Of a stretch of DNA of 64,000 nucleotides, positions 12,849 to 27,104 are shown in pieces (positions within the stretch are counted from its first letter, which is position 1; each line of letters starts with the position of its first letter). The notes below the pieces were generated by a model that had not been told where the DNA came from, did not search any database, and saw only the letters and a program-made list of their open reading frames with translations. Location of the stretch: contig CAXKVF010000089.1 in the NCBI GenBank assembly GCA_964057225.1, positions 113,249-177,248 of the forward strand, given 5' to 3'. The translations under genes and the position numbers were made by a program. The DNA comes from Auanema rhodensis (lineage: Eukaryota > Nematoda > Chromadorea > Rhabditida > Rhabditidae).

Positions 12849-14608
12849 CATCTCTTTATCTTTTACGTGAAGCGAATAACATACCAAGTGCACATCACGT
12901 GTACATTTAATTAGCATAAATTAAAGTTCACGTAAATTACAAAGTCATGGTTACCATGAACCAATATCAATAAAAATTTGTTTTTAGACTAATATGGACA
13001 TGGGGAATCTAATTTTGAAAACCGCATTTCTTTATCTTTCACGTGAAGCGAGTTACATACCAAGTGCACATCACGTGTACATTTAATTAGCATAAATTAA
13101 AGTTCACGTAAATTTCAAAGTCATGGTTACCATGCACCAATATCAATAAAAATTTGTTTTTAGACTAATATGGACATGGGGAATCTAATTTTGAAAACCG
13201 CATCTCTTTATCTTTCACGTGAAGCGAGTTACATACCAAGTGCACATCACGTGTACATTTAATTAGCATAAATTAAAGTTCACGTAAATTTCAAAGTCAT
13301 GGTTACCATGAACCAATATCAATAAAAATTTGTTTTTAGACTAATATGGACATGGGGAATCTAATTTTGAAAACCGCATCTCTTTATCTTTCACGTGAAG
13401 CGAGTTACATACCAAGTGCACATCACGTGTACATTTAATTAGCATAAATTAAAGTTCACGTAAATTTCAAAGTCATGGTTACCATGAACCAATATCAATA
13501 AAATTTTGTTTTTAGACTAATATGGACATGGGGAATCTAATTTTGAAAACCGCATTTCTTTATCTTTCACGTGAAGCGAGTTACATACCAAGTGCACATC
13601 ACGTGTACATTTAATTAGCATAAATTAAAGTTCACGTAAATTTCAAAGTCATGGTTACCATGAAGCAATATCAATAAAAATTCGTTTTTAGACTAATATG
13701 GACATGGGGAATCTAATTTTGAAAACCGCATCTCTTTATCTTTCACGTGAAGCGAGTTACATACCAAGTGCACATCACGTGTACATTTAATTAGCATAAA
13801 TTAAAGTTCACGTAAATTACAAAGTCATGGTTACCATGAACCAATATCAATAAAAATTTGTTTTTAGACTAATATGGACATGGGGAATCTAATTTTGAAA
13901 ACCGCATTTCTTTATCTTTCACGTGAAGCGAGTTACATACCAAGTGCACATCACGTGTACATTTAATTAGCATAAATTAAAGTTCACGTAAATTTCAAAG
14001 TCATGGTTACCATGCACCAATATCAATAAAAATTTGTTTTTAGACTAATATGGACATGGGGAATCTAATTTTGAAAACCGCATCTCTTTATCTTTCACGT
14101 GAAGCGAGTTACATACCAAGTGCACATCACGTGTACATTTAATTAGCATAAATTAAAGTTCACGTAAATTTCAAAGTCATGGTTACCATGAACCAATATC
14201 AATAAAAATTTGTTTTTAGACTAATATGGACATGGGGAATCTAATTTTGAAAACCGCATCTCTTTATCTTTCACGTGAAGCGAGTTACATACCAAGTGCA
14301 CATCACGTGTACATTTAATTAGCATAAATTAAAGTTCACGTAAATTTCAAAGTCATGGTTACCATGAACCAATATCAATAAAAATTTGTTTTTAGACTAA
14401 TATGGACATGGGGAATCTAATTTTGAAAACCGCATTTCTTTATCTTTCACGTGAAGCGAGTTACATACCAAGTGCACATCACGTGTACAATTAATTAGCA
14501 TAAATTAAAGTTCACGTAAATTTCAAAGTCATGGTTACCATGAAGCAATATCAATAAAAATTTGTTTTTAGACTAATATGGACATGGGGAATCTAATTTT
14601 GAAAACCA
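12849..14608. repeat. Pentamer higher-order repeat, two units of 880 bp
   Basis: Each unit reads: E with 'aaattac', tC, E, E, then a G copy beginning 'catttc'. The units start at 12849 and 13729. The first G copy (13553) carries 'ttcg'; the second (14433) carries 'tacaatta' and ends with 'accaca', which loses the junction CpG. The same E(attac)-tC-E-E run opens each unit of the long HOR at 15313-23232, so this pentamer looks like a relative of its 5' end. Confidence 0.75.
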
Positions 14609-15312
14609 CATCTCTTTATCTTTCACGTGAAGCGAGTTACATACCAAGTGCACATCACGTGTACATTTAATTAGCATAAATTAAAGTTCACGTAAATTTC
14701 AAAGTCATGGTTACCATGAACCAATATCAATAAAAATTTGTTTTTAGACTAATATGGACATGGGGAATCTAATTTTGAAAACCGCATCTCTTTATCTTTC
14801 ACGTGAAGCGAGTTACATACCAAGTGCACATCACGTGTACATTTAATTAGCATAAATTAAAGTTCACGTAAATTTCAAAGTCATGGTTACCATGAACTAA
14901 TATCAATAAAAATTTGTTTTTAGACTAATATGGACATGGGGAATCTAATTTTGAAAACCGCATCTCTTTATCTTTCACGTGAAGCGAGTTACATACCAAG
15001 TGCACATCACGTGTACATTTAATTAGCATAAATTAAAGTTCACGTAAATTTCAAAGTCATGGTTACCATGAACCAATATCAATAAAAATTTGTTTTTAGA
15101 CTAATATGGACATGGGGAATCTAATTTTGAAAACCGCATCTCTTTATCTTTCACGTGAAGCGAGTTACATACCAAGTGCACATCACGTGTACATTTAATT
15201 AGCATAAATTAAAGTTCACGTAAATTTCAAAGTCATGGTTACCATGAACCAATATCAATAAAAATTTGTTTTTAGACTAATATGGACATGGGGAATCTAA
15301 TTTTGAAAACCG

Positions 15313-18128
15313 CATCTCTTTATCTTTCACGTGAAGCGAGTTACATACCAAGTGCACATCACGTGTACATTTAATTAGCATAAATTAAAGTTCACGTAAA
15401 CTTCAAAGTCATGGTTACCATGAAGCAATATCAATAAAAATTCGTTTTTAGACTAATATGGACATGGGGAATCTAATTTTGAAAACCGCATCTCTTTATC
15501 TTTCACGTGAAGCGAGTTACATACCAAGTGCACATCACGTGTACATTTAATTAGCATAAATTAAAGTTCACGTAAATTACAAAGTCATGGTTACCATGAA
15601 CCAATATCAATAAAAATTTGTTTTTAGACTAATATGGACATGGGGAATCTAATTTTGAAAGCCGCATTTCTTTATCTTTCACGTGAAGCGAGTTACATAC
15701 CAAGTGCACATCACGTGTACATTTAATTAGCATAAATTAAAGTTCACGTAAATTTCAAAGTCATGGTTACCATGCACCAATATCAATAAAAATTTGTTTT
15801 TAGACTAATATGGACATGGGGAATCTAATTTTGAAAACCGCATCTCTTTATCTTTCACGTGAAGCGAGTTACATACCAAGTGCACATCACGTGTACATTT
15901 AATTAGCATAAATTAAAGTTCACGTAAATTTCAAAGTCATGGTTACCATGAACCAATATCAATAAAAATTTGTTTTTAGACTAATATGGACATGGGGAAT
16001 CTAATTTTGAAAACCGCATCTCTTTATCTTTCACGTGAAGCGAGTTACATACCAAGTGCACATCACGTGTACATTTAATTAGCATAAATTAAAGTTCACG
16101 TAAATTTCAAAGTCATGGTTACCATGAACCAATATCAATAAAAATTTGTTTTTAGACTAATATGGACATGGGGAATCTAATTTTGAAAACCGCATTTCTT
16201 TATCTTTCACGTGAAGCGAGTTACATACCAAGTGCACATCACGTGTACATTTAATTAGCATAAATTAAAGTTCACGTAAATTTCAAAGTCATGGTTACCA
16301 TGCACCAATATCAATAAAAATTTGTTTTTAGACTAATATGGACATGGGAAATCTAATTTTGAAAACCGCATCTCTTTATCTTTCACGTGAAGCGAGTTAC
16401 ATACCAAGTGCACATCACGTGTACATTTAGTTAGCATAAATTAAAGTTCACGTAAATTTCAAAGTCATGGTTACCATGAACCAATATCAATAAAAATTTG
16501 TTTTTAGACTAATATGGACATGGGGAATCTAATTTTGAAAACCGCATCTCTTTATCTTTCACGTGAAGCGAGTTACATACCAAGTGCACATCACGTGTAC
16601 ATTTAATTAGCATAAATTAAAGTTCACGTAAACTTCAAAGTCATGGTTACCATGAAGCAATATCAATAAAAATTTGTTTTTAGACTAATATGGACATGGG
16701 GAATCTAATTTTGAAAACCGCATCTCTTTATCTTTCACGTGAAGCGAGTTACATACCAAGTGCACATCACGTGTACATTTAATTAACATAAATTAAAGTT
16801 CACGTAAATTTCAAAGTCATGGTTACCATGAACCAATATCAATAAAAATTTGTTTTTAGACTAATATGGACATGGGGAATCTAATTTTGAAAACCGCATC
16901 TCTTTATCTTTCACGTGAAGCGAGTTACATACCAAGTGCACATCACGTGTACATTTAATTAGCATAAATTAAAGTTCACGTAAACTTCAAAGTCATGGTT
17001 ACCATGAAGCAATATCAATAAAAATTTGTTTTTAGACTAATATGGACATGGGGAATCTAATTTTGAAAACCGCATCTCTTTATCTTTCACGTGAAGCGAG
17101 TTACATACCAAGTGCACATCACGTGTACATTTAATTAGCATAAATTAAAGTTCACGTAAACTTCAAAGTCATGGTTACCATGAAGCAATATCAATAAAAA
17201 TTTGTTTTTAGACTAATATGGACATGGGGAATCTAATTTTGAAAACCGCATCTCTTTATCTTTCACGTGAAGCGAGTTACATACCAAGTGCACATCACGT
17301 GTACATTTAATTAGCATAAATTAAAGTTCACGTAAATTTCAAAGTCATGGTTACCATGAACCAATATCAATAAAAATTTGTTTTTAGACTAATATGGACA
17401 TGGGGAATCTAATTTTGAAAACCGCATCTTTTTATCTTTCACGTGAAGCGAGTTACATACCAAGTGCACATCACGTGTACATTTAATTAGCATAAATTAA
17501 AGTTCACGTAAATTTCAAAGTCATGGTTACCATGCACCAATATCAATAAAAATTTGTTTTTAGACTAATATGGACATGGGGAATCTAATTTTGAAAACCG
17601 CATCTCTTTATCTTTCACGTGAAGCGAGTTACATACCAAGTGCACATCACGTGTACATTTAATTAGCATAAATTAAAGTTCACGTAAATTTCAAAGTCAT
17701 GGTTACCATGAACCAATATCAATAAAAATTTGTTTTTAGACTAATATGGACATGGGGAATCTAATTTTGAAAACCGCATCTCTTTATCTTTCACGTGAAG
17801 CGAGTTACATACCAAGTGCACATCACGTGTACATTTAATTAGCATAAATTAAAGTTCACGTAAATTTCAAAGTCATGGTTACCATGAACCAATATCAATA
17901 AAAATTTGTTTTTAGACTAATATGGACATGGGGAATCTAATTTTGAAAACCGCATCTCTTTATCTTTCACGTGAAGCGAGTTACATACCAAGTGCACATC
18001 ACGTGTACATTTAATTAGCATAAATTAAAGTTCACGTAAATTTCAAAGTCATGGTTACCATGAACCAATATCAATAAAAATTTGTTTTTAGACTAATATG
18101 GACATGGGGAATCTAATTTTGAAAACCG
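15313..18128. repeat. 16-monomer higher-order repeat, unit 1 (2,816 bp)
   Basis: Order: Gc with 'ttcg', E with 'aaattac', tC, E, E, tC with 'gggaaa', E with 'tttagtta', Gc, E, Gc, Gc, E, C beginning 'catctttt', E, E, E. Five rare markers in fixed order make the unit unmistakable. Private changes here are 'gccgcattt' at the 15661 junction and 'ttaacata' in the copy starting 16721. Confidence 0.9.
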
Positions 18129-20592
18129 CATCTCTTTATCTTTCACGTGAAGCGAGTTACATACCAAGTGCACATCACGTGTACATTTAATTAGCATAAA
18201 TTAAAGTTCACGTAAACTTCAAAGTCATGGTTACCATGAAGCAATATCAATAAAAATTCGTTTTTAGACTAATATGGACATGGGGAATCTAATTTTGAAA
18301 ACCGCATCTCTTTATCTTTCACGTGAAGCGAGTTACATACCAAGTGCACATCACGTGTACATTTAATTAGCATAAATTAAAGTTCACGTAAATTACAAAG
18401 TCATGGTTACCATGAACCAATATCAATAAAAATTTGTTTTTAGACTAATATGGACATGGGGAATCTAATTTTGAAAACCGCATTTCTTTATCTTTCACGT
18501 GAAGCGAGTTACATACCAAGTGCACATCACGTGTACATTTAATTAGCATAAATTAAAGTTCACGTAAATTTCAAAGTCATGGTTACCATGAACCAATATC
18601 AATAAAAATTTGTTTTTAGACTAATATGGACATGGGGAATCTAATTTTGAAAACCGCATTTCTTTATCTTTCACGTGAAGCGAGTTACATACCAAGTGCA
18701 CATCACGTGTACATTAAATTAGCATAAATTAAAGTTCACGTAAATTTCAAAGTCATGGTTACCATGCACCAATATCAATAAAAATTTGTTTTTAGACTAA
18801 TATGGACATGGGAAATCTAATTTTGAAAACCGCATCTCTTTATCTTTCACGTGAAGCGAGTTACATACCAAGTGCACATCACGTGTACATTTAGTTAGCA
18901 TAAATTAAAGTTCACGTAAATTTCAAAGTCATGGTTACCATGAACCAATATCAATAAAAATTTGTTTTTAGACTAATATGGACATGGGGAATCTAATTTT
19001 GAAAACCGCATCTCTTTATCTTTCACGTGAAGCGAGTTACATACCAAGTGCACATCACGTGTACATTTAATTAGCATAAATTAAAGTTCACGTAAACTTC
19101 AAAGTCATGGTTACCATGAAGCAATATCAATAAAAATTTGTTTTTAGACTAATATGGACATGGGGAATCTAATTTTGAAAACCGCATCTCTTTATCTTTC
19201 ACGTGAAGCGAGTTACATACCAAGTGCACATCACGTGTACATTTAATTAGCATAAATTAAAGTTCACGTAAATTTCAAAGTCATGGTTACCATGAACCAA
19301 TATCAATAAAAATTTGTTTTTAGACTAATATGGACATGGGGAATCTAATTTTGAAAACCGCATCTCTTTATCTTTCACGTGAAGCGAGTTACATACCAAG
19401 TGCACATCACGTGTACATTTAATTAGCATAAATTAAAGTTCACGTAAACTTCAAAGTCATGGTTACCATGAAGCAATATCAATAAAAATTTGTTTTTAGA
19501 CTAATATGGACATGGGGAATCTAATTTTGAAAACCGCATCTCTTTATCTTTCACGTGAAGCGAGTTACATACCAAGTGCACATCACGTGTACATTTAATT
19601 AGCATAAATTAAAGTTCACGTAAACTTCAAAGTCATGGTTACCATGAAGCAATATCAATAAAAATTTGTTTTTAGACTAATATGGACATGGGGAATCTAA
19701 TTTTGAAAACCGCATCTCTTTATCTTTCACGTGAAGCGAGTTACATACCAAGTGCACATCACGTGTACATTTAATTAGCATAAATTAAAGTTCACGTAAA
19801 TTTCAAAGTCATGGTTACCATGAACCAATATCAATAAAAATTTGTTTTTAGACTAATATGGACATGGGGAATCTAATTTTGAAAACCGCATCTTTTTATC
19901 TTTCACGTGAAGCGAGTTACATACCAAGTGCACATCACGTGTACATTTAATTAGCATAAATTAAAGTTCACGTAAATTTCAAAGTCATGGTTACCATGCA
20001 CCAATATCAATAAAAATTTGTTTTTAGACTAATATGGACATGGGGAATCTAATTTTGAAAACCGCATCTCTTTATCTTTCACGTGAAGCGAGTTACATAC
20101 CAAGTGCACATCACGTGTACATTTAATTAGCATAAATTAAAGTTCACGTAAATTTCAAAGTCATGGTTACCATGAACCAATATCAATAAAAATTTGTTTT
20201 TAGACTAATATGGACATGGGGAATCTAATTTTGAAAACCGCATCTCTTTATCTTTCACGTGAAGCGAGTTACATACCAAGTGCACATCACGTGTACATTT
20301 AATTAGCATAAATTAAAGTTCACGTAAATTTCAAAGTCATGGTTACCATGAACCAATATCAATAAAAATTTGTTTTTAGACTAATATGGACATGGGGAAT
20401 CTAATTTTGAAAACCGCATCTCTTTATCTTTCACGTGAAGCGAGTTACATACCAAGTGCACATCACGTGTACATTTAATTAGCATAAATTAAAGTTCACG
20501 TAAATTTCAAAGTCATGGTTACCATGAACCAATATCAATAAAAATTTGTTTTTAGACTAATATGGACATGGGGAATCTAATTTTGAAAACCG
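18129..20592. repeat. Higher-order repeat, unit 2, two monomers shorter (2,464 bp)
   Basis: Same marker order as unit 1, but only 14 monomers. The two missing monomers lie between the 'aaattac' copy (18305) and the 'gggaaa' copy (18657). The 18657 copy has a private 'attaaatt'. See the recombinant monomer at 18481. Confidence 0.9.
18481..18656. repeat. Hybrid monomer marking a two-monomer deletion
   Basis: It begins 'catttc', as the third monomer of units 1 and 3 does, but carries 'catgaacc' and is followed by a 'catttc' copy, as the fifth monomer is. It therefore joins the left part of monomer 3 to the right part of monomer 5. The exchange lies between positions 5 and 111 (about 18485-18591) and removed exactly 352 bp. 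Confidence 0.8.
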
Positions 20593-23232
20593 CATCTCTT
20601 TATCTTTCACGTGAAGCGAGTTACATACCAAGTGCACATCACGTGTACATTTAATTAGCATAAATTAAAGTTCACGTAAACTTCAAAGTCATGGTTACCA
20701 TGAAGCAATATCAATAAAAATTCGTTTTTAGACTAATATGGACATGGGGAATCTAATTTTGAAAACCGCATCTCTTTATCTTTCACGTGAAGCGAGTTAC
20801 ATACCAAGTGCACATCACGTGTACATTTAATTAGCATAAATTAAAGTTCACGTAAATTACAAAGTCATGGTTACCATGAACCAATATCAATAAAAATTTG
20901 TTTTTAGACTAATATGGACATGGGGAATCTAATTTTGAAAACCGCATTTCTTTATCTTTCACGTGAAGCGAGTTACATACCAAGTGCACATCACGTGTAC
21001 ATTTAATTAGCATAAATTAAAGTTCACGTAAATTTCAAAGTCATGGTTACCATGCACCAATATCAATAAAAATTTGTTTTTAGACTAATATGGACATGGG
21101 GAATCTAATTTTGAAAACCGCATCTCTTTATCTTTCACGTGAAGCGAGTTACATACCAAGTGCACATCACGTGTACATTTAATTAGCATAAATTAAAGTT
21201 CACGTAAATTTCAAAGTCATGGTTACCATGAACCAATATCAATAAAAATTTGTTTTTAGACTAATATGGACATGGGGAATCTAATTTTGAAAACCGCATC
21301 TCTTTATCTTTCACGTGAAGCGAGTTACATACCAAGTGCACATCACGTGTACATTTAATTAGCATAAATTAAAGTTCACGTAAATTTCAAAGTCATGGTT
21401 ACCATGAACCAATATCAATAAAAATTTGTTTTTAGACTAATATGGACATGGGGAATCTAATTTTGAAAACCGCATTTCTTTATCTTTCACGTGAAGCGAG
21501 TTACATACCAAGTGCACATCACGTGTACATTTAATTAGCATAAATTAAAGTTCACGTAAATTTCAAAGTCATGGTTACCATGCACCAATATCAATAAAAA
21601 TTTGTTTTTAGACTAATATGGACATGGGAAATCTAATTTTGAAAACCGCATCTCTTTATCTTTCACGTGAAGCGAGTTACATACCAAGTGCACATCACGT
21701 GTACATTTAGTTAGCATAAATTAAAGTTCACGTAAATTTCAAAGTCATGGTTACCATGAACCAATATCAATAAAAATTTGTTTTTAGACTAATATGGACA
21801 TGGGGAATCTAATTTTGAAAACCGCATCTCTTTATCTTTCACGTGAAGCGAGTTACATACCAAGTGCACATCACGTGTACATTTAATTAGCATAAATTAA
21901 AGTTCACGTAAACTTCAAAGTCATGGTTACCATGAAGCAATATCAATAAAAATTTGTTTTTAGACTAATATGGACATGGGGAATCTAATTTTGAAAACCG
22001 CATCTCTTTATCTTTCACGTGAAGCGAGTTACATACCAAGTGCACATCACGTGTACATTTAATTAGCATAAATTAAAGTTCACGTAAATTTCAAAGTCAT
22101 GGTTACCATGAACCAATATCAATAAAAATTTGTTTTTAGACTAATATGGACATGGGGAATCTAATTTTGAAAACCGCATCTCTTTATCTTTCACGTGAAG
22201 CGAGTTACATACCAAGTGCACATCACGTGTACATTTAATTAGCATAAATTAAAGTTCACGTAAACTTCAAAGTCATGGTTACCATGAAGCAATATCAATA
22301 AAAATTTGTTTTTAGACTAATATGGACATGGGGAATCTAATTTTGAAAACCGCATCTCTTTATCTTTCACGTGAAGCGAGTTACATACCAAGTGCACATC
22401 ACGTGTACATTTAATTAGCATAAATTAAAGTTCACGTAAACTTCAAAGTCATGGTTACCATGAAGCAATATCAATAAAAATTTGTTTTTAGACTAATATG
22501 GACATGGGGAATCTAATTTTGAAAACCGCATCTCTTTATCTTTCACGTGAAGCGAGTTACATACCAAGTGCACATCACGTGTACATTTAATTAGCATAAA
22601 TTAAAGTTCACGTAAATTTCAAAGTCATGGTTACCATGAACCAATATCAATAAAAATTTGTTTTTAGACTAATATGGACATGGGGAATCTAATTTTGAAA
22701 ACCGCATCTTTTTATCTTTCACGTGAAGCGAGTTACATACCAAGTGCACATCACGTGTACATTTAATTAGCATAAATTAAAGTTCACGTAAATTTCAAAG
22801 TCATGGTTACCATGCACCAATATCAATAAAAATTTGTTTTTAGACTAATATGGACATGGGGAATCTAATTTTGAAAACCGCATCTCTTTATCTTTCACGT
22901 GAAGCGAGTTACATACCAAGTGCACATCACGTGTACATTTAATTAGCATAAATTAAAGTTCACGTAAATTTCAAAGTCATGGTTACCATGAACCAATATC
23001 AATAAAAATTTGTTTTTAGACTAATATGGACATGGGGAATCTAATTTTGAAAACCGCATCTCTTTATCTTTCACGTGAAGCGAGTTACATACCAAGTGCA
23101 CATCACGTGTACATTTAATTAGCATAAATTAAAGTTCACGTAAATTTCAAAGTCATGGTTACCATGAACCAATATCAATAAAAATTTGTTTTTAGACTAA
23201 TATGGACATGGGGAATCTAATTTTGAAAACCG
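20593..23232. repeat. Higher-order repeat, unit 3 (15 monomers, 2,640 bp)
   Basis: Monomer order matches unit 1 for its first 15 copies, including all five rare markers. Over those 2,640 bp I noticed only two differences from unit 1 (its 'gccgc' and 'ttaaca' changes), so the units are nearly identical and the amplification is young. The sixteenth monomer is replaced by a C copy at 23233, where the HOR pattern ends. Confidence 0.88.
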
Positions 23233-26200
23233 CATCTCTTTATCTTTCACGTGAAGCGAGTTACATACCAAGTGCACATCACGTGTACATTTAATTAGCA
23301 TAAATTAAAGTTCACGTAAATTTCAAAGTCATGGTTACCATGCACCAATATCAATAAAAATTTGTTTTTAGACTAATATGGACATGGGGAATCTAATTTT
23401 GAAAACCGCATCTCTTTATCTTTCACGTGAAGCGAGTTACATACCAAGTGCACATCACGTGTACATTTAATTAGCATAAATTAAAGTTCACGTAAATTTC
23501 AAAGTCATGGTTACCATGAAGCAATATCAATAAAAATTTGTTTTTAGACTAATATGGACATGGGGAATCTAATTTTGAAAACCGCATCTCTTTATCTTTC
23601 ACGTGAAGCGAGTTACATACCAAGTGCACATCACGTGTACATTTAATTAGCATAAATTAAAGTTCACGTAAATTTCAAAGTCATGGTTACCATGAACCAA
23701 TATCAATAAAAATTTGTTTTTAGACTAATATGGACATGGGGAATCTAATTTTGAAAACCGCATCTCTTTATCTTTCACGTGAAGCGAGTTACATACCAAG
23801 TGCACATCACGTGTACATTTAATTAGCATAAATTAAAGTTCACGTAAAATTCAAAGTCATGGTTACCATGAACCAATATCAATAAAAATTTGTTTTTAGA
23901 CTAATATGGACATGGGGAATCTAATTTTGAAAACCGCATCTCTTTATCTTTCACGTGAAGCGAGTTACATACCAAGTGCACATCACGTGTACATTTAATT
24001 AGCATAAATTAAAGTTCACGTAAATTTCAAAGTCATGGTTACCATGAACCAATATCAATAAAAATTTGTTTTTAGACTAATATGGACATGGGGAATCTAA
24101 TTTTGAAAACCGCATCTCTTTATCTTTCACGTGAAGCGAGTTACATACCAAGTGCACATCACGTGTACATTTAATTAGCATAAATTAAAGTTCACGTAAA
24201 TTTCAAAGTCATGGTTACCATGAAGCAATATCAATAAAAATTTGTTTTTAGAGTAATATGGACATGGGGAATCTAATTTTGAAAACCGCATCTCTTTATC
24301 TTTCACGTGAAGCGAGTTACATACCAAGTGCACATCACGTGTACATTTAATTAGCATAAATTAAAGTTCACGTAAATTTCAAAGTCATGGTTACCATGAA
24401 CCAATATCAATAAAAATTTGTTTTTAGACTAATATGGACATGGGGAATCTAATTTTGAAAACCGCATCTCTTTATCTTTCACGTGAAGCGAGTTACATAC
24501 CAAGTGCACATCACGTGTACATTTAATTAGCATAAATTAAAGTTCACGTAAATTTCAAAGTCATGGTTACCATGAACCAATATCAATAAAAATTTGTTTT
24601 TAGACTAATATGGACATGGGGAATCTAATTTTGAAAACCGCATCTCTTTATCTTTCACGTGAAGCGAGTTACATACCAAGTGCACATCACGTGTACATTT
24701 AATTAGCATAAATTAAAGTTCACGTAAATTTCAAAGTCATGGTTACCATGAACCAATATCAATAAAAATTTGTTTTTAGACTAATATGGACATGGGGAAT
24801 CTAATTTTGAAAACCGCATCTCTTTATCTTTCACGTGAAGCGAGTTACATACCAAGTGCACATCACGTGTACATTTAATTAGCATAAATTAAAGTTCACG
24901 TAAATTTCAAAGTCATGGTTACCATGCACCAATATCAATAAAAATTTGTTTTTAGACTAATATGGACATGGGGAATCTAATTTTGAAAACCGCATCTCTT
25001 TATCTTTCACGTGAAGCGAGTTACATACCAAGTGCACATCACGTGTACATTTAATTAGCATAAATTAAAGTTCACGTAAATTTCAAAGTCATGGTTACCA
25101 TGAACCAATATCAATAAAAATTTGTTTTTAGACTAATATGGACATGGGGAATCTAATTTTGAAAACCGCATCTCTTTATCTTTCACGTGAAGCGAGTTAC
25201 ATACCAAGTGCACATCACGTGTACATTTAATTAGCATAAATTAAAGTTCACGTAAATTTCAAAGTCATGGTTACCATGAACCAATATCAATAAAAATTTG
25301 TTTTTAGACTAATATGGACATGGGGAATCTAATTTTGAAAACCGCATCTCTTTATCTTTCACGTGAAGCGAGTTACATACCAAGTGCACATCACGTGTAC
25401 ATTTAATTAGCATAAATTAAAGTTCACGTAAATTTCAAAGTCATGGTTACCATGAAGCAATATCAATAAAAATTTGTTTTTAGACTAATATGGACATGGG
25501 GAATCTAATTTTGAAAACCGCATCTCTTTATCTTTCACGTGAAGCGAGTTACATACCAAGTGCACATCACGTGTACATTTAATTAGCATAAATTAAAGTT
25601 CACGTAAATTTCAAAGTCATGGTTACCATGAACCAATATCAATAAAAATTTGTTTTTAGACTAATATGGACATGGGGAATCTAATTTTGAAAACCGCATC
25701 TCTTTATCTTTCACGTGAAGCGAGTTACATACCAAGTGCACATCACGTGTACATTTAATTAGCATAAATTAAAGTTCACGTAAATTTCAAAGTCATGGTT
25801 ACCATGCACCAATATCAATAAAAATTTGTTTTTAGACTAATATGGACATGGGGAATCTAATTTTGAAAACCGCATCTCTTTATCTTTCACGTGAAGCGAG
25901 TTACATACCAAGTGCACATCACGTGTACATTTAATTAGCATAAATTAAAGTTCACGTAAATTTCAAAGTCATGGTTACCATGAACCAATATCAATAAAAA
26001 TTTGTTTTTAGACTAATATGGACATGGGGAATCTAATTTTGAAAACCGCATCTCTTTATCTTTCACGTGAAGCGAGTTACATACCAAGTGCACATCACGT
26101 GTACATTTAATTAGCATAAATTAAAGTTCACGTAAATTTCAAAGTCATGGTTACCATGAACCAATATCAATAAAAATTTGTTTTTAGACTAATATGGACA

Positions 26201-27104
26201 TGGGGAATCTAATTTTGAAAACCGCATTTCTTTATCTTTCACGTGAAGCGAGTTACATACCAAGTGCACATCACGTGTACATTTAATTAGCATAAATTAA
26301 AGTTCACGTAAATTTCAAAGTCATGGTTACCATGCACCAATATCAATAAAAATTTGTTTTTAGACTAATATGGACATGGGGAATCTAATTTTGAAAACCG
26401 CATCTTTTTATCTTTCACGTGAAGCGAGTTACATACCAAGTGCACATCACGTGTACATTCAATTAGCATAAATTAAAGTTCACGTAAATTTCAAAGTCAT
26501 GGTTACCATGAACCAATATCAATAAAAATTTGTTTTTAGACTAATATGGACATGGGGAATCTAATTTTGAAAACCGCATCTCTTTATCTTTCACGTGAAG
26601 CGAGTTACATACCAAGTGCACATCACGTGTACATTTAATTAGCATAAATTAAAGTTCACGTAAATTTCAAAGTCATGGTTACCATGAACCAATATCAATA
26701 AAAATTTGTTTTTAGACTAATATGGACATGGGGAATCTAATTTTAAAAACCGCATCTCTTTATCTTTCACGTGAAGCGAGTTACATACCAAGTGCACATC
26801 ACGTGTACATTTAATTAGCATAAATTAAAGTTCACGTAAACTTCAAAGTCATGGTTACCATGAAGCAATATCAATAAAAATTTGTTTTTAGACTAATATG
26901 GACATGGGGAATCTAATTTTGAAAACCGCATCTCTTTATCTTTCACGTGAAGCGAGTTACATACCAAGTGCACATCACGTGTACATTTAATTAGCATAAA
27001 TTAAAGTTCACGTAAATTTCAAAGTCATGGTTACCATGAACCAATATCAATAAAAATTTGTTTTTAGACTAATATGGACATGGGGAATCTAATTTTGAAA
27101 ACCG
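23233..27104. repeat. Satellite copies without a clear higher-order period
   Basis: Twenty-two monomers: C-G-E-E-E-G-E-E-E-C-E-E-G-E-C-E-E-tC-E-E-Gc-E. C-E-E runs recur at 24817 and 25697. Single oddities are 'cgtaaaattc' (23849), 'gagtaat' (24253), 'acattcaatt' in the copy starting 26401 and 'ttttaaaaacc' near 26745. The 'acattcaatt' marker recurs only at 33793. No gene or insertion is present. Confidence 0.75.
24113..24288. repeat. Monomer with a stop-removing C-to-G change at 24253
   Basis: Position 141 is G instead of C. On the minus strand this turns TAG into TAC and opens a 60-codon frame across 24175-24357. The frame spans about one monomer and has no independent support, so it is a by-product of the substitution, not a gene. 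Confidence 0.85.

Noticed and set aside
24175-24357. 60-codon open frame on the minus strand
   Set aside because: It spans one satellite monomer and exists only because a C-to-G change at 24253 removes a stop found in nearly all other copies. No initiation context, domain or neighbour supports a gene.
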